A DNA stretch of 64,000 bases from CAMYMQ01 sp963730305 (GCA_963730305.1 CAVSRB010000004.1:1-64000); one strand, 5' to 3'; shown: positions 35,749 through 45,005, numbered from the stretch's first letter. The notes: generated from the letters alone by a model not told the origin. Made by a program: numbers and translations.

Positions 35749-35864
35749 GCCGCGCGCGCCCCACCGCCTTTCGGCCTCCGGCGGCAAGAACCGGAGTGCC
35801 TTGATTCCCCCGACCGACGATTGTCCGATCCGCGTGGACCAGTAACGGCAGCGGAGGACGGCGC

Positions 35865-36590
35865 ATGAACGCGACGCAGGCGTCGGCGGACGACATCACC
35901 GATCGGATCCCCGAAGAGGCGCCGATCGGCGCGGCGCTGGACGCGGACGGCTATGCCGTCATCCCCCGCCTGCTGCGCGCGGCGGAATGCCGGGCACTGG
36001 CGGCGCTGTACGATGACGACGGACTGTTCCGCAGCCGCGTGGTGATGAGCCGCCACGGCTTCGGCCGGGGCGAGTACAAGTATTTCGACGAGCCGCTGCC
36101 GGCCCTCGTCGCGGCGCTGCGCACGGCGCTCTATCCGCCGCTCGCCGGCATCGCCAACCGCTGGAGCGCCGCGCTCGGCGACCCGGCGCGCTATCCGGCG
36201 GACCACGCCGCCTTCCGGACCCGCTGCCACCGGGCCGGCCAGACCCGGCCGACGCCGCTGCTGCTGCGCTACGGCGAGGGCGACTACAACTGCCTGCACC
36301 AGGACCTGTACGGCGAGCACGTCTTCCCGCTGCAGGCGGCGATCCTGCTCGCCGAGCCGGGCCGGGACTTCACGGGCGGGGAGTTCGTGCTGACCGAGCA
36401 ACGGCCGCGGATGCAGTCGCGGGCGGCGGTGGTGCCGCTCCGGCGCGGCGACGCGGTCGTGTTCCCGGTGCGCCATCGGCCGGTGCAAGGCTCGCGCGGC
36501 TTCTACCGGGTCACGATGCGCCACGGCGTCAGCCGGGTGCTCGGCGGCCGCCGGCACATGCTGGGCGTCATCTTCCACGATGCCCGGTAG
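35865..36590 (+). CDS. 2OG-Fe(II) oxygenase
   Basis: A 241-residue non-haem iron dioxygenase with a double-stranded beta helix. The iron facial triad is visible as HQD in NCLHQDLYGEH and the distal His in VRHRPVQGSRGFYRV. The Arg that binds 2-oxoglutarate is probably in FYRVTMRHGVSRV. GCGGAGGA precedes the ATG. It resembles proline-hydroxylase-like proteins of COG3826 type. The substrate is unknown. Confidence 0.85.
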   Translation: MNATQASADDITDRIPEEAPIGAALDADGYAVIPRLLRAAECRALAALYDDDGLFRSRVVMSRHGFGRGEYKYFDEPLPALVAALRTALYPPLAGIANRWSAALGDPARYPADHAAFRTRCHRAGQTRPTPLLLRYGEGDYNCLHQDLYGEHVFPLQAAILLAEPGRDFTGGEFVLTEQRPRMQSRAAVVPLRRGDAVVFPVRHRPVQGSRGFYRVTMRHGVSRVLGGRRHMLGVIFHDAR

Positions 36591-36646
36591 CGGGCGTCGG
36601 CCGGCGGCGCGGGGAAAGGTGGTCGGGGAAAGGTGGTGCGCGGAGG

Positions 36647-38542
36647 CTAGTGGCGGAACAGGCGGCCGCCGTTGCCGCCGGGCTCCTCGAGCCGGCGGCG
36701 CACGGCCTGGCGGCGGACCGGCCGGAACGCCGACAGCTCCTCTTCGCTTTGCACGGCGGGATGCTCGTGCGGCGGAGCGGGTTCGCGCTGGTCGCCATAC
36801 GGATCGGCGGCCTGGTGCCGGTCGGCGGGTTGCGCGTGTTCGGCAGCCGGCGGCTGATGATAGTCCTCGTGGACCGGCGCCGGCTCCAGCGGCCCCTCCA
36901 CCGGCAGCGCCTCGTCGGGGCTGTCGAAGGCGGTGTCGCGATAGCGCCAGCGGTGGACGACCTGGTCGAGGAAGCGCTGGTCGAGGGTATCGGTCATCCA
37001 CATCGTCGAGACCGCGGCGGTGCCGCTGTGCGGCCGCTCGTGCTCGTCGAGCACCCGGAAATGCAGCCGGAAGGGGAAGGAGACGCCCTGGCCGATGACG
37101 ATGCCTTCGCCGTTGCGCAGCGCCGGCAGCACCGACAGCAGGCCCTGGAGCGAGTCGACGATCGACGCGCGGACGTATTCCTGGTCCTCGAAGCTGCTCA
37201 TGCGCAGCGCGATGATCGTGTTGCACTGGGACAAGAGGTCGCTCGACAGCTTGGTCGGGCGCTGGCTGACCACGCATAGGGAGACGCCGTACTTGCGGCC
37301 TTCCTTGGCGATCCGCGACAGCACGCGGCGCGACAGCTCGACCCCGGGCTCGTCTTCCGACGGCGAATAGCGGTGCGCCTCTTCGCAGACCAGCAGGATC
37401 GGGGTCGCCCGGTTGCTCCACAAGGCGAAGTCGAAGGTCAGCCGGCCGATCACCGCGACCACGACCGAGACGACTTCCGACGGCACGCCCGACAGGTCGA
37501 CGATCGACATCGGCTTGCCGTCGACCGGCACCCGGAACAGGCGGGCGAGCAGCAGCGCCATGCGGTCGCGGATGTCGAAGCTGCCGAACATGAAGCCGAA
37601 GCGCGCGTCTTCCTGGAGCGCCTTGATCCGCGCCCGGATGCGGCGATAGGGGCGGCGGTCCTCGGCATCGGAGGTCCGGCCCATCTCGTTCTCGAGGCGG
37701 CGGATCAGGTCCGACAGCCGGTAGGGGAAGGGCGTGTCGACGGTGATCGCCGAATCGGCCTCGCGGTCGCCCAGGTAGTCGCGGCGCGCGAGCGGGATCA
37801 GCTCGCCGAGGATCTCGGCCTCGGCGCTGCCGACGTCGTAGCGGCCGCCGAACAGGACCTGGAGCAGCTCCTCGAAGTTGAGCAGCCAGTAGGGCAGCTC
37901 GAGGTTGCGCGGCGACAGGATCTCGGCCTGGTCGGCGAAGGCGCGGCCATATTCGTTGTGGGGGTCGAGCAGGATGATGTGGGCGTTGGGGTGCTGCTCG
38001 ACCAGGCCGCGCAGGATCACCGTCGTCGCCGACGACTTGCCCGCGCCGGTGGTGCCGAGGATGGCGAAATGCTTGTTGACCAGCTCGTCGGTCAGGATGT
38101 GGGCGCCGATGCTGGAATCCTGGTGCAGGGTGCCGATCCGGATGTTCGACACTTCCGGCGGCGCATAGACCAGGGCCAGGTCCTGGTTGGTCGCGGCATA
38201 GATGGTGGTGCCGAGCGAGGGCATCATCGAGATGCCGCGGCGGAACTGGTGGCCCTCGCCGTCGCGGGTCGAGGCTTCGCCGAGCAGGGCGAGCTCGAAG
38301 ATCTTGAACTCGCGGTCCGACGCGGACTCGCGCGGCAGCGGGATCGAGAGCGCGGTGATCAGGCCGAAGACCGTGCCCTGCGCCGTGCGCATCTTCACCA
38401 GCGAGCCCATCTGCAGATAGTCGTGGACGGTCTCCTCGTTCTGGCCCTCGGCCGCCTCGACCATGCAGATCACGCTCGAGCCGGAGACCGAGACCACTCG
38501 GCCGATGGTCAGTTCGGGGGTCGTCGGGTGGGTGCCGTCCAT
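36647..38542 (-). CDS. HerA-like ATPase (DUF87 type)
   Basis: A 631-residue P-loop ATPase of the HerA/FtsK superfamily. It has an N-terminal HAS-barrel-like region (residues 8-70), Walker A GTTGAGKS at 163-170, Walker B ILLVCEEAHRYSP, and a sensor/Arg-finger region YGVSLCVVSQRPTKLSSDLLSQCNT. The last 100 residues are disordered, rich in Pro, His and Glu, which is unusual. HerA proteins form hexameric DNA translocases. No nurA is present. Its partner in the operon is a degenerate histidine kinase 16 bp upstream. Confidence 0.9.
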   Translation of the reverse strand: MDGTHPTTPELTIGRVVSVSGSSVICMVEAAEGQNEETVHDYLQMGSLVKMRTAQGTVFGLITALSIPLPRESASDREFKIFELALLGEASTRDGEGHQFRRGISMMPSLGTTIYAATNQDLALVYAPPEVSNIRIGTLHQDSSIGAHILTDELVNKHFAILGTTGAGKSSATTVILRGLVEQHPNAHIILLDPHNEYGRAFADQAEILSPRNLELPYWLLNFEELLQVLFGGRYDVGSAEAEILGELIPLARRDYLGDREADSAITVDTPFPYRLSDLIRRLENEMGRTSDAEDRRPYRRIRARIKALQEDARFGFMFGSFDIRDRMALLLARLFRVPVDGKPMSIVDLSGVPSEVVSVVVAVIGRLTFDFALWSNRATPILLVCEEAHRYSPSEDEPGVELSRRVLSRIAKEGRKYGVSLCVVSQRPTKLSSDLLSQCNTIIALRMSSFEDQEYVRASIVDSLQGLLSVLPALRNGEGIVIGQGVSFPFRLHFRVLDEHERPHSGTAAVSTMWMTDTLDQRFLDQVVHRWRYRDTAFDSPDEALPVEGPLEPAPVHEDYHQPPAAEHAQPADRHQAADPYGDQREPAPPHEHPAVQSEEELSAFRPVRRQAVRRRLEEPGGNGGRLFRH

Positions 38543-38558
38543 ACAATTCTCTTCCGGT

Positions 38559-39425
38559 TCAGGCGACGCCGCGGGGCGCGGCCGTCATGTCTTGCGTTTC
38601 CGTGCCGGTGACGACCCGGATGGCGGGGAATGCCAGGGTGGCGACGCGGCGGCCGTCCTCGGCCGTCTTGAAGCCCAGCGTCGCGTCGTGGATGCTGGCC
38701 AGGAAGTTGGCGCGCATCTCGTCGAAGTCGGAGCGGCCCGAGGCTTCCGACGTCATGGTGGCGGCGGGGTCGGTGGCCTCGGTGCTGACGATCTGGAAGA
38801 CCATCTTGCCGTTGTCGACGCAGCGCACGACGACCTCGACCGCCGAACCGGCGGGCGACAGGCGGATCGCCTCGCCGAGCACGTCGATCAGCATCTGCTG
38901 GACGCATTCCTCGTCGGCATAGAGCGGCGGCAGGGCGCGGCCGAGCCGGGCCTGGACCTTGACGTCCTTGCCCTGGGCGAGCTCGCGCACCGACTGGTAG
39001 GCGGTGCGGATGACCGCGCCGACGTCGACCCGGATCTCGTGCAGCGCCCGGGCGGGCGGCAGCAGCATCGCGTGTTCCTGGTTGAAGGACTCGATCAGGC
39101 CCATCAGGTCCTGGCCGCTCGAATGGATGTCGTTGGCGTATTCGCGATAGCGCTCGGGCATCGGACCCCGCGCCTCCTCGCGCATCAGCGCCGAGAAGCC
39201 GATGATCGCGTTGAGCAGCGTGCGCAGCTCGTGGCTCATGTTGACGAGGTAGTCGGATTCCGCCCGGGTCTGCTCCAGCACCCGGCGCAGCGAGGTCGCC
39301 AAGGCTTCGGCGCGCTGCTGGGTGTCGCGCAGCGCCGTTTCGGCCTTGCGCTGGCGCACCAGGTGGCCGAGCTGTGCCGAATAGGTCGCCAGAAACGACG
39401 AGCCGCTCGTCTGATTACCAAACAT
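38559..39425 (-). CDS. Histidine kinase-like protein with degenerate ATPase domain
   Basis: A 288-residue cytoplasmic protein. Residues 20-60 form a coiled coil; the DHp domain has H65 in NMSHELRTLLNAIIGF, with Leu where Pro is usual. The region that should be the ATPase domain starts normally (DEECVQQMLIDVLGEAIRLSP), but the N-box asparagines are replaced and no DxGxG box follows. It may act as a phosphotransfer protein or scaffold, as ChpT does, rather than as a kinase. No response regulator is next to it. It probably shares a transcript with the HerA-like gene. Confidence 0.82.
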   Translation of the reverse strand: MFGNQTSGSSFLATYSAQLGHLVRQRKAETALRDTQQRAEALATSLRRVLEQTRAESDYLVNMSHELRTLLNAIIGFSALMREEARGPMPERYREYANDIHSSGQDLMGLIESFNQEHAMLLPPARALHEIRVDVGAVIRTAYQSVRELAQGKDVKVQARLGRALPPLYADEECVQQMLIDVLGEAIRLSPAGSAVEVVVRCVDNGKMVFQIVSTEATDPAATMTSEASGRSDFDEMRANFLASIHDATLGFKTAEDGRRVATLAFPAIRVVTGTETQDMTAAPRGVA

Positions 39426-39531
39426 CAAAGGGCGATTCCCCCCGACTTCCCCGGATTCGAGGGTCGACCCTAGATCAATGTCGTTAACTACAAGTAAATT
39501 CGGCGTGCCCGTCAGGCACCTTTTGCCACCG

Positions 39532-40269
39532 TCAGTCGAGGCGCCGCGCGAGATAGTCGAACGTCGCGGCGACGATCTCGGGCTTCAACAGGAAGTCGTG
39601 CGCCTGGCGGCCGAATTCGGGGTCGACCGGCTTGATCGGCCCGACCGCCTCGGCGTCGAGCTGGAGCCGGGCCGCCCGCTCCATGAAATAGGCGAGATAG
39701 GTGGCCTCCTCGATGCCCGTCGCCGCGGTGAGCAACCCGTGGTGGGCGAGCAGGATCGCCCGCTTGCCGCCGAGCGCCTCGGCGATGATCCGGCCTTCCT
39801 CGTCGGCGATCGGCACACCCGGCCATTCGGGCAGCCAGGCGCAGTCGTCGTAGAGCATCATCGCGTCCATGTGGGCGGTGGCCAGCGGCCGGCCGGTCAT
39901 CGACAGCGCCGACGCCGCCGGCGGGTGGGTGTGGACGATGCAGGCGACGTCGGGCCGCGCCCGGTAGATCCAGGCATGGAAGCGCACCGCCGGGTTGGCG
40001 ATGCCGTCGCCCTCGACGGTGCGGATGTCGTCGTCGACCCGCAGCATCGTCTCGACGGTCGCCTCCTCGAAGCCCTGGCCGAGCGGCAGGGTCCAGTAGC
40101 CGCCGGCCGCGGCCCGCGCGGTGACCTGGCCGGCCAGCCCCGAGGCGTGGCCGTCGGCGGCGAGGATGCGCGCGGCCAGCGCCAGCGCCTCGCGCTGGTC
40201 GAGCGCCGGACGGCCGAGCCGGGCGGCGATCTCGTTCGACGCCCGGGTCCGGATGTCGTCGTCAGGCAT
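39532..40269 (-). CDS. Class II aldolase/adducin family protein
   Basis: A 245-residue zinc-dependent aldolase-like protein. Zinc motifs are CIVHTHPPAASAL (HxH) and LLAHHGLLTA; the middle region has MLYDDCAWLPEWPG. It differs from the copy at 20.4 kb. It is divergent from the TRAP operon starting at 40420, with 150 bp between, which suggests the transporter may supply its substrate. Confidence 0.87.
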   Translation of the reverse strand: MPDDDIRTRASNEIAARLGRPALDQREALALAARILAADGHASGLAGQVTARAAAGGYWTLPLGQGFEEATVETMLRVDDDIRTVEGDGIANPAVRFHAWIYRARPDVACIVHTHPPAASALSMTGRPLATAHMDAMMLYDDCAWLPEWPGVPIADEEGRIIAEALGGKRAILLAHHGLLTAATGIEEATYLAYFMERAARLQLDAEAVGPIKPVDPEFGRQAHDFLLKPEIVAATFDYLARRLD

Positions 40270-40335
40270 CGCGTTTCCCCCGGTCTCGCGCGGCGACGCG
40301 CCGCCTGTTGCATGGCGCGCCTTCGCCGGCCTTTG

Positions 40336-40369
40336 GCAACTTTACCTCCCGCCGATCCGCCTCTAAGGT
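40336..40369 (+). promoter_or_regulatory. Conserved promoter-like module upstream of the first dctP
   Basis: GCAACTTTACC, then 14 bases, then CTCTAAGGT, ending 51 bp before the dctP ATG. The same two blocks with exactly the same spacing stand before the second dctP, while the 14 bases between differ. That conservation points to -35/-10 elements or a regulator site. Confidence 0.65.
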
Positions 40370-40419
40370 TCGGCGAGACAGGCAGGTTTTACCAGATTGA
40401 CCATTCGGGAGGAATTACC

Positions 40420-41442
40420 ATGAAAATTCGTATGCTCGCCGCCGGTGCGGCGGTGGCTGCCGCGCTCGGCGCGACCCCCGCGAACGCGGTGACGACGCTG
40501 ACCTACGCGTCGTGGGTTCCGTGGACGCACCCGATCAACGTCAATCTCTACATCCCGTGGATGAACGCCATCGAGAAGGCGTCCAAGGGCGAGGTCAAGT
40601 TCCGCCGGCTGCCCAAGAGCATCGGTCATCCGCGCGCCTATCTCGACGCGGTGCGGACCGACCAGATCGACGCCGGCTTCAGCGTCCACGGCTATTCGCC
40701 CAAGCGCTTCGCCGTCTACCTGTTCGCCGAGCTGCCGTTCGCCGGCGACCGGGCGGTCGCCTCGTCGGTCGCGCTCCAGCGCACCCACGAGAAGTTCTTC
40801 GCCGACAAGAACTACTACCCGGGCACCAAGCTGATCGGCATGAACACCCATGGCCCGGGCCTGTTCCACCACCATTCCAAGTTCATCAAGTCGCCGGCCG
40901 ACATGAAGGGCCAGAAGATCCGCACCGGCGGGCCGATCCCGCGCCGGATCATCGAGTCCTGGGGCGGCGTCTCGATCCGGGCACCCGCGCCCAAGTCCTA
41001 CGAGATCCTGTCGGCCGGAATCGCCGACGGCATCACCTTCCCCTGGGAATCGCTGGTCAGCTTCAAGATCCTGAAGCTGGTCACCTACTCGACCTACATT
41101 CCGGGCGGCCTCTACAGCTCGAGCCATTACCTGGTCATGAACAAGAAGAAGTACGACTCGCTGTCGCCGGCCGGCAAGAAGGCGGTCGACATGTATTCGG
41201 GCCAGAACTTCGCGCGCATGGCGGGCAAGGCCTGGGACAAGATCAACGACGCCGGCAAGGCCGCCGCGATCAAGAACGGCAACCACATCATGACCGCGCC
41301 GAAGTCGCTGGTCGATGCGGTCAAGAAGCTGAACGTCAAGTTCGAGGCCGAGTATATCGCCGGCGCCAAGGCCAAGGGCGTCGACGGCGCCGTGGTGCTC
41401 AAGTACTACCGCGGCGAGGTCGCCAAGTTGCAGGCGAAGTAG
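40420..41442 (+). CDS. dctP: TRAP substrate-binding protein DctP, tandem copy A
   Basis: A 340-residue periplasmic binding protein with a signal peptide ending PANA|V. DctP features are DMKGQKIRTGGPIPRRI (substrate Arg) and GIADGITFPWESLVSFK. GGGAGGAA precedes the ATG. It is followed by a strong terminator and then by a second, very similar dctP, yet only one DctQM pair follows. The FPWES segment replaces the more common GxxDGxExP pattern. The two copies may bind related acids. Confidence 0.92.
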   Translation: MKIRMLAAGAAVAAALGATPANAVTTLTYASWVPWTHPINVNLYIPWMNAIEKASKGEVKFRRLPKSIGHPRAYLDAVRTDQIDAGFSVHGYSPKRFAVYLFAELPFAGDRAVASSVALQRTHEKFFADKNYYPGTKLIGMNTHGPGLFHHHSKFIKSPADMKGQKIRTGGPIPRRIIESWGGVSIRAPAPKSYEILSAGIADGITFPWESLVSFKILKLVTYSTYIPGGLYSSSHYLVMNKKKYDSLSPAGKKAVDMYSGQNFARMAGKAWDKINDAGKAAAIKNGNHIMTAPKSLVDAVKKLNVKFEAEYIAGAKAKGVDGAVVLKYYRGEVAKLQAK

Positions 41443-41464
41443 CCTGTCTCCATTCTGGGTTGAG

Positions 41465-41496
41465 AGGGCCGGCAGCCACCGCTGCCGGCCCTTTTT
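41465..41496 (+). terminator. Rho-independent terminator after dctP copy A
   Basis: AGGGCCGGCAG and CTGCCGGCCCT form an 11-bp perfect stem around CCACCG, followed by TTTTT. It is 22 bp after the dctP stop. It would separate copy A from the downstream genes, perhaps giving excess binding protein by partial termination. Confidence 0.9.
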
Positions 41497-41555
41497 CTCG
41501 TCCGGCGCGCGCCCCGCCTGCGACCGAATGTCGGCCCCGGCGGATCCCCTGCGGT

Positions 41556-41589
41556 GCAACTTTACCGACCGTAAATATTTCTCTAAGGT
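41556..41589 (+). promoter_or_regulatory. Conserved promoter-like module upstream of the second dctP
   Basis: GCAACTTTACC, 14 bases, CTCTAAGGT, ending 53 bp before the ATG at 41642. It matches the module at 40336-40369 in both blocks and spacing, so both genes are likely expressed under the same control. Confidence 0.65.
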
Positions 41590-41641
41590 CTTGCGCTTCC
41601 GCGCTGCGTGGACGCGCGTGGAAGACATAGGGAGGATAATC

Positions 41642-42664
41642 ATGAGAAAAGTACTCGTAGCAGCCGGCGCCTTTGCCGTGCTGTCGGCCGGCGCCATGCC
41701 GGCCACCGCAGCAACCACTTTCACCTACGCGTCGTGGGTGCCGCTGACGCACCCGATCAACATCTATCTCTACAAGCCTTGGATGAAGGCTGTGGAGAAG
41801 GCGTCGAAGGGCGAGATCAAGTTCCGCATCCTGCCCAAGAGCATCGGCCATCCGCGCGCCTACCTCGACGCGGTGCGCACCGGCCAGATCGACGCGGGCT
41901 TCGGCGTGTTCGGCTACTCGCCGAAACGCTTCGCGTCCTACCATTTCGCCGACCTTCCGGGCGCCGGCGACAATGCGGTGGCGGGGTCGGTCGCGCTTCA
42001 GCGGACCCAGGACAAGTTCCTCGCCAAGAAGAACTTCTTCGCGGGCACCAAGCTGGTCGGGCTCAACACGCACGGTCCGGGCCTGATCTTCACCCGCAAG
42101 GGCTTCATCAAGAAGCCGTCCGACATGAAGGGTCTGAAGATTCGCACCGGCGGGCCGATCCCGCGGCGGATCGTCGAGGCCTGGGGCGGCGTCTCGATCC
42201 GGGCGCCCGCGCCGAAGTCCTACGAGATCCTGTCGACCGGCATCGCCGACGGCATCACCTTCCCGTGGGAGTCGCTGGTCAGCTTCAAGATCACCAACCT
42301 CGTCACCTACGCGACCTACATCCCCGGCGGCCTGTACAGCTCGGGCTTCTTCTTCGTGATCTCCAAGAAGAAGTATGACGGCCTGTCGCCGGCGGCCAAG
42401 AAGGCGGTCGACAAGTATTCGGACGAGGCCTACGCGCGCATGGCCGGCAAGGCGTGGGACTATGACAACCACCTCGGCATCACCGCGGCCAAGAAGAACC
42501 ACAACCACATCATGACCGCGCCCAAGGCGGTGATCGATGCGGTCGCCAAGATCAACAAGACGTTCGAGGCGGAGTACGTCGCCGCCGCCAAGAAGCAGGG
42601 GGTCGACGGCGCCGCGGTGCTCAAGTATTTCCGCGCCGAAGTCGCCAAGCTGCAAGGCAAGTAA
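41642..42664 (+). CDS. dctP: TRAP substrate-binding protein DctP, tandem copy B
   Basis: A 340-residue periplasmic binding protein, the same length as copy A and very similar throughout (KSIGHPRAYLDAVRT, IRTGGPIPRRI and GIADGITFPWESLVSFK are shared). The signal peptide ends ATAA|T. GGGAGGA lies before the ATG. DctQ starts 3 bp after its stop, so this copy is cotranscribed with dctQM. Confidence 0.93.
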   Translation: MRKVLVAAGAFAVLSAGAMPATAATTFTYASWVPLTHPINIYLYKPWMKAVEKASKGEIKFRILPKSIGHPRAYLDAVRTGQIDAGFGVFGYSPKRFASYHFADLPGAGDNAVAGSVALQRTQDKFLAKKNFFAGTKLVGLNTHGPGLIFTRKGFIKKPSDMKGLKIRTGGPIPRRIVEAWGGVSIRAPAPKSYEILSTGIADGITFPWESLVSFKITNLVTYATYIPGGLYSSGFFFVISKKKYDGLSPAAKKAVDKYSDEAYARMAGKAWDYDNHLGITAAKKNHNHIMTAPKAVIDAVAKINKTFEAEYVAAAKKQGVDGAAVLKYFRAEVAKLQGK

Positions 42665-42667
42665 GGC

Positions 42668-43225
42668 GTGGCCGCCGACACAGACGCCGTGGCAGGCGGC
42701 CATCGTAAAGCGTTAGCGTTCTGGCTCGGCACGGTTCCGAGCCGGGCGCTGGCGCTGATTTCCTGTCTGATTCTGTTCTTGATGATGGCGTTGACCTTCG
42801 TGGACGTCGGGGGGCGCTACCTGTTCACCAGTCCGCTGCCGGCGCTCGCGGAGATCATCTCGTTCATGATGGCGGGTCTGGTCTTCGGCGCGCTGCCGAT
42901 GGTGTGCTTCTACGAAGGCCACGTGACCATCGACCTGTTCGACAGCTTCGTGCCGAAGCGGCTGAAGCGGTGGCAGGGGGTGGCGGTCAACGTGGTCTCG
43001 GCGGCCGCCATGGTGTTCATCGCCTGGCGCTTGTGGGACAAGTCGATGGACCATCTGACCTATGGCCAGGCCACCGACGAGCTGCTGCTGCCGCTGTGGC
43101 CGTTCAGCATGGGCATGGCGATCCTGTCCGTGGTCGCCGCGATCGCCCAGTTCGCCGCCGCCGGGGCCTATTTGATCGGCGTCCGTGACGATCCGGCCGT
43201 CGCCGCTGCCGGGAGAGCTACGTGA
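42668..43225 (+). CDS. dctQ: TRAP transporter small permease DctQ
   Basis: A 185-residue protein with four hydrophobic segments and the DctQ motif ALTFVDVGGRYLFTSPLPALAEI near residue 41. It starts at GTG 42668, and its TGA overlaps the GTG of dctM (GTGA at 43222). Partner of the enlarged DctM. Confidence 0.88.
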   Translation: MAADTDAVAGGHRKALAFWLGTVPSRALALISCLILFLMMALTFVDVGGRYLFTSPLPALAEIISFMMAGLVFGALPMVCFYEGHVTIDLFDSFVPKRLKRWQGVAVNVVSAAAMVFIAWRLWDKSMDHLTYGQATDELLLPLWPFSMGMAILSVVAAIAQFAAAGAYLIGVRDDPAVAAAGRAT

Positions 43226-44991
43226 CCGACGCGCTTGTGGGCTTCGCGGCCCTCCTGTTCCTCTCCTTCCTGCGCGTGCCGATCGCCTTCTCGATGATCA
43301 TCGTCGGGTTCGCGGGCATGTGGGTCGCCAACAACCTGGGCGGCGCGCTGGCCAACGTCGGCCAGACCGCGTTCGACGCCGCGATCAGCTACGAGCTGTC
43401 GGTGGTGCCGCTGTTCGTGCTGATGGGCAACTTCGTGACCCGGGCGCGGCTGTCGGAGGAGCTCTACGCCGCATCCAACGCCTTCCTCGGCCACCGCAAG
43501 GGCGGGCTGGCGATGGCGACCATCGTCGCGTGCGGCGGCTTCGCCGCGGTGTGCGGCTCGTCGCTGGCGACGGCGGCGACCATGTCCAAGGTGGCGATGC
43601 CGTCGATGCGCCGCTACGGCTACGACGACGGCCTGGCCGCGGGCGCGATCGCCGCGGGCGGCACGCTCGGCATCCTGATCCCGCCCAGCGTGCTGCTGGT
43701 GATCTACGGCATCCTGACCCAGACCAACATCGGCAAGCTGTTCATGGCCGGCATCCTTCCCGGCATGGTCGGCGTGTTCTTCTACATGCTGGCGGTGCAG
43801 GTGGTGATCACGCTGTGGCCGGACCTGGGGCCGCGCGGCGAGAAGACCGACTGGGCCGGCCGGCTCAAGGCGCTGCGCGGCGTGTGGGGCGTGCTGCTGT
43901 TGTTCGCCATCGTCATGGGCGGCATCTACGGCGGCGTGTTCACCGCGACCGAGGCGGCGGGCATCGGCGCGGTCGGCTCGTTCCTGTTCTTCCTCGCCCG
44001 CCAGGAGACCGGCCGCCGGCTGGTCGACCATGTCGCCGTGGCGTCGACCGCCGGCACGATCGTGCTCGCGGCGCTGCTGGTGTTCCAGTGGGTGACCGGC
44101 GTCCTCGACACCCTGTTCGTGATCCGCCTCGCGGTCACCGCCGTGATCGTCACGGCGGCGCCGGTGGTGCTCTACCTCTACGTCGCCGGTCGCCCGGCGG
44201 CGGACGCGGCGGCCGACGCGTCGGGGCGCGTGACCCGGACGCTGGCCGCGTGGCGCGGGCGGATCGCCGCCCCCGGCGTCAGGCTCGGTTTGATCCTGAT
44301 CGCCGCCGCGCTCTTGCTGTCCTGGGGCGGCAGTGCGATGGGCGCCGCGATGGGCGCCCCGGGCGCGGCCGGGCTGGCGCCGTTCCTGCGCAGCAGCGGG
44401 GTCTATATCGCGGCGATCGTGATCATCGCCGGGCTGGTCGGCCGGCTGCTGATCGTGACCAAGACCTGGGGCACGCTCTACGACACGCTGTTCGAGAGCG
44501 CGACCACGACGGCGATGCTGTTCACGGTGCTGATCGGCGCCTTGCTGTTCGCCAACTTCGTCAACTTCACGACCTTCCCCCAGTCGCTGCTCGGCATCGC
44601 CGAGACCTTCAAGGAGAGCCCCTGGCTGGTCCTGATCGCGATCCTGGTCATCTACATCCTGCTCGGCTGCGTGTTCGAGAGCCTGTCGATGATCCTGCTG
44701 ACCGTGCCGATCTTCTTCCCGCTGATCAAGCAGCTCGGCCCGGGCTTCGGCCTCGGCCCGGAGGAGGTCTCGATCTGGTTCGGCATCGTCGTCGTGGTGA
44801 TCACCGAGATCAGCCTGATCACGCCACCGGTAGGGCTGAACGTGTTCGTCCTCCGCGGCGTCCTCCCGGACGTCCGAACCTCCACCATCTTCCGCGGAGT
44901 CACCGCATACTGGATCGCCGACCTGTTCCGGTTGTCGGTCATCGTCGCCTTCCCGATCCTGTCGCTGTTCCTGCCGCAGTTCGTCAAGTGA
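43222..44991 (+). CDS. dctM: TRAP transporter large permease DctM, enlarged
   Basis: A 589-residue permease, about 150 longer than a usual DctM such as the 431-residue copy at 3.9 kb. Residues 1-260 follow the family (CGGFAAVCGSSLATAATMSK, LIPPSVLLVIYG, GGIYGGVFTATEAAG). Residues of about 262-412 are an insert with about four extra hydrophobic segments and an Ala/Arg-rich linker. From TKTWGTLYDTL the family resumes, ending with SLITPPVGLNVFVL. The reading frame is continuous, so the insert is real. Confidence 0.92.
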   Translation: MTDALVGFAALLFLSFLRVPIAFSMIIVGFAGMWVANNLGGALANVGQTAFDAAISYELSVVPLFVLMGNFVTRARLSEELYAASNAFLGHRKGGLAMATIVACGGFAAVCGSSLATAATMSKVAMPSMRRYGYDDGLAAGAIAAGGTLGILIPPSVLLVIYGILTQTNIGKLFMAGILPGMVGVFFYMLAVQVVITLWPDLGPRGEKTDWAGRLKALRGVWGVLLLFAIVMGGIYGGVFTATEAAGIGAVGSFLFFLARQETGRRLVDHVAVASTAGTIVLAALLVFQWVTGVLDTLFVIRLAVTAVIVTAAPVVLYLYVAGRPAADAAADASGRVTRTLAAWRGRIAAPGVRLGLILIAAALLLSWGGSAMGAAMGAPGAAGLAPFLRSSGVYIAAIVIIAGLVGRLLIVTKTWGTLYDTLFESATTTAMLFTVLIGALLFANFVNFTTFPQSLLGIAETFKESPWLVLIAILVIYILLGCVFESLSMILLTVPIFFPLIKQLGPGFGLGPEEVSIWFGIVVVVITEISLITPPVGLNVFVLRGVLPDVRTSTIFRGVTAYWIADLFRLSVIVAFPILSLFLPQFVK

Positions 44992-45005
44992 CGGGTCGAT
45001 AGATT

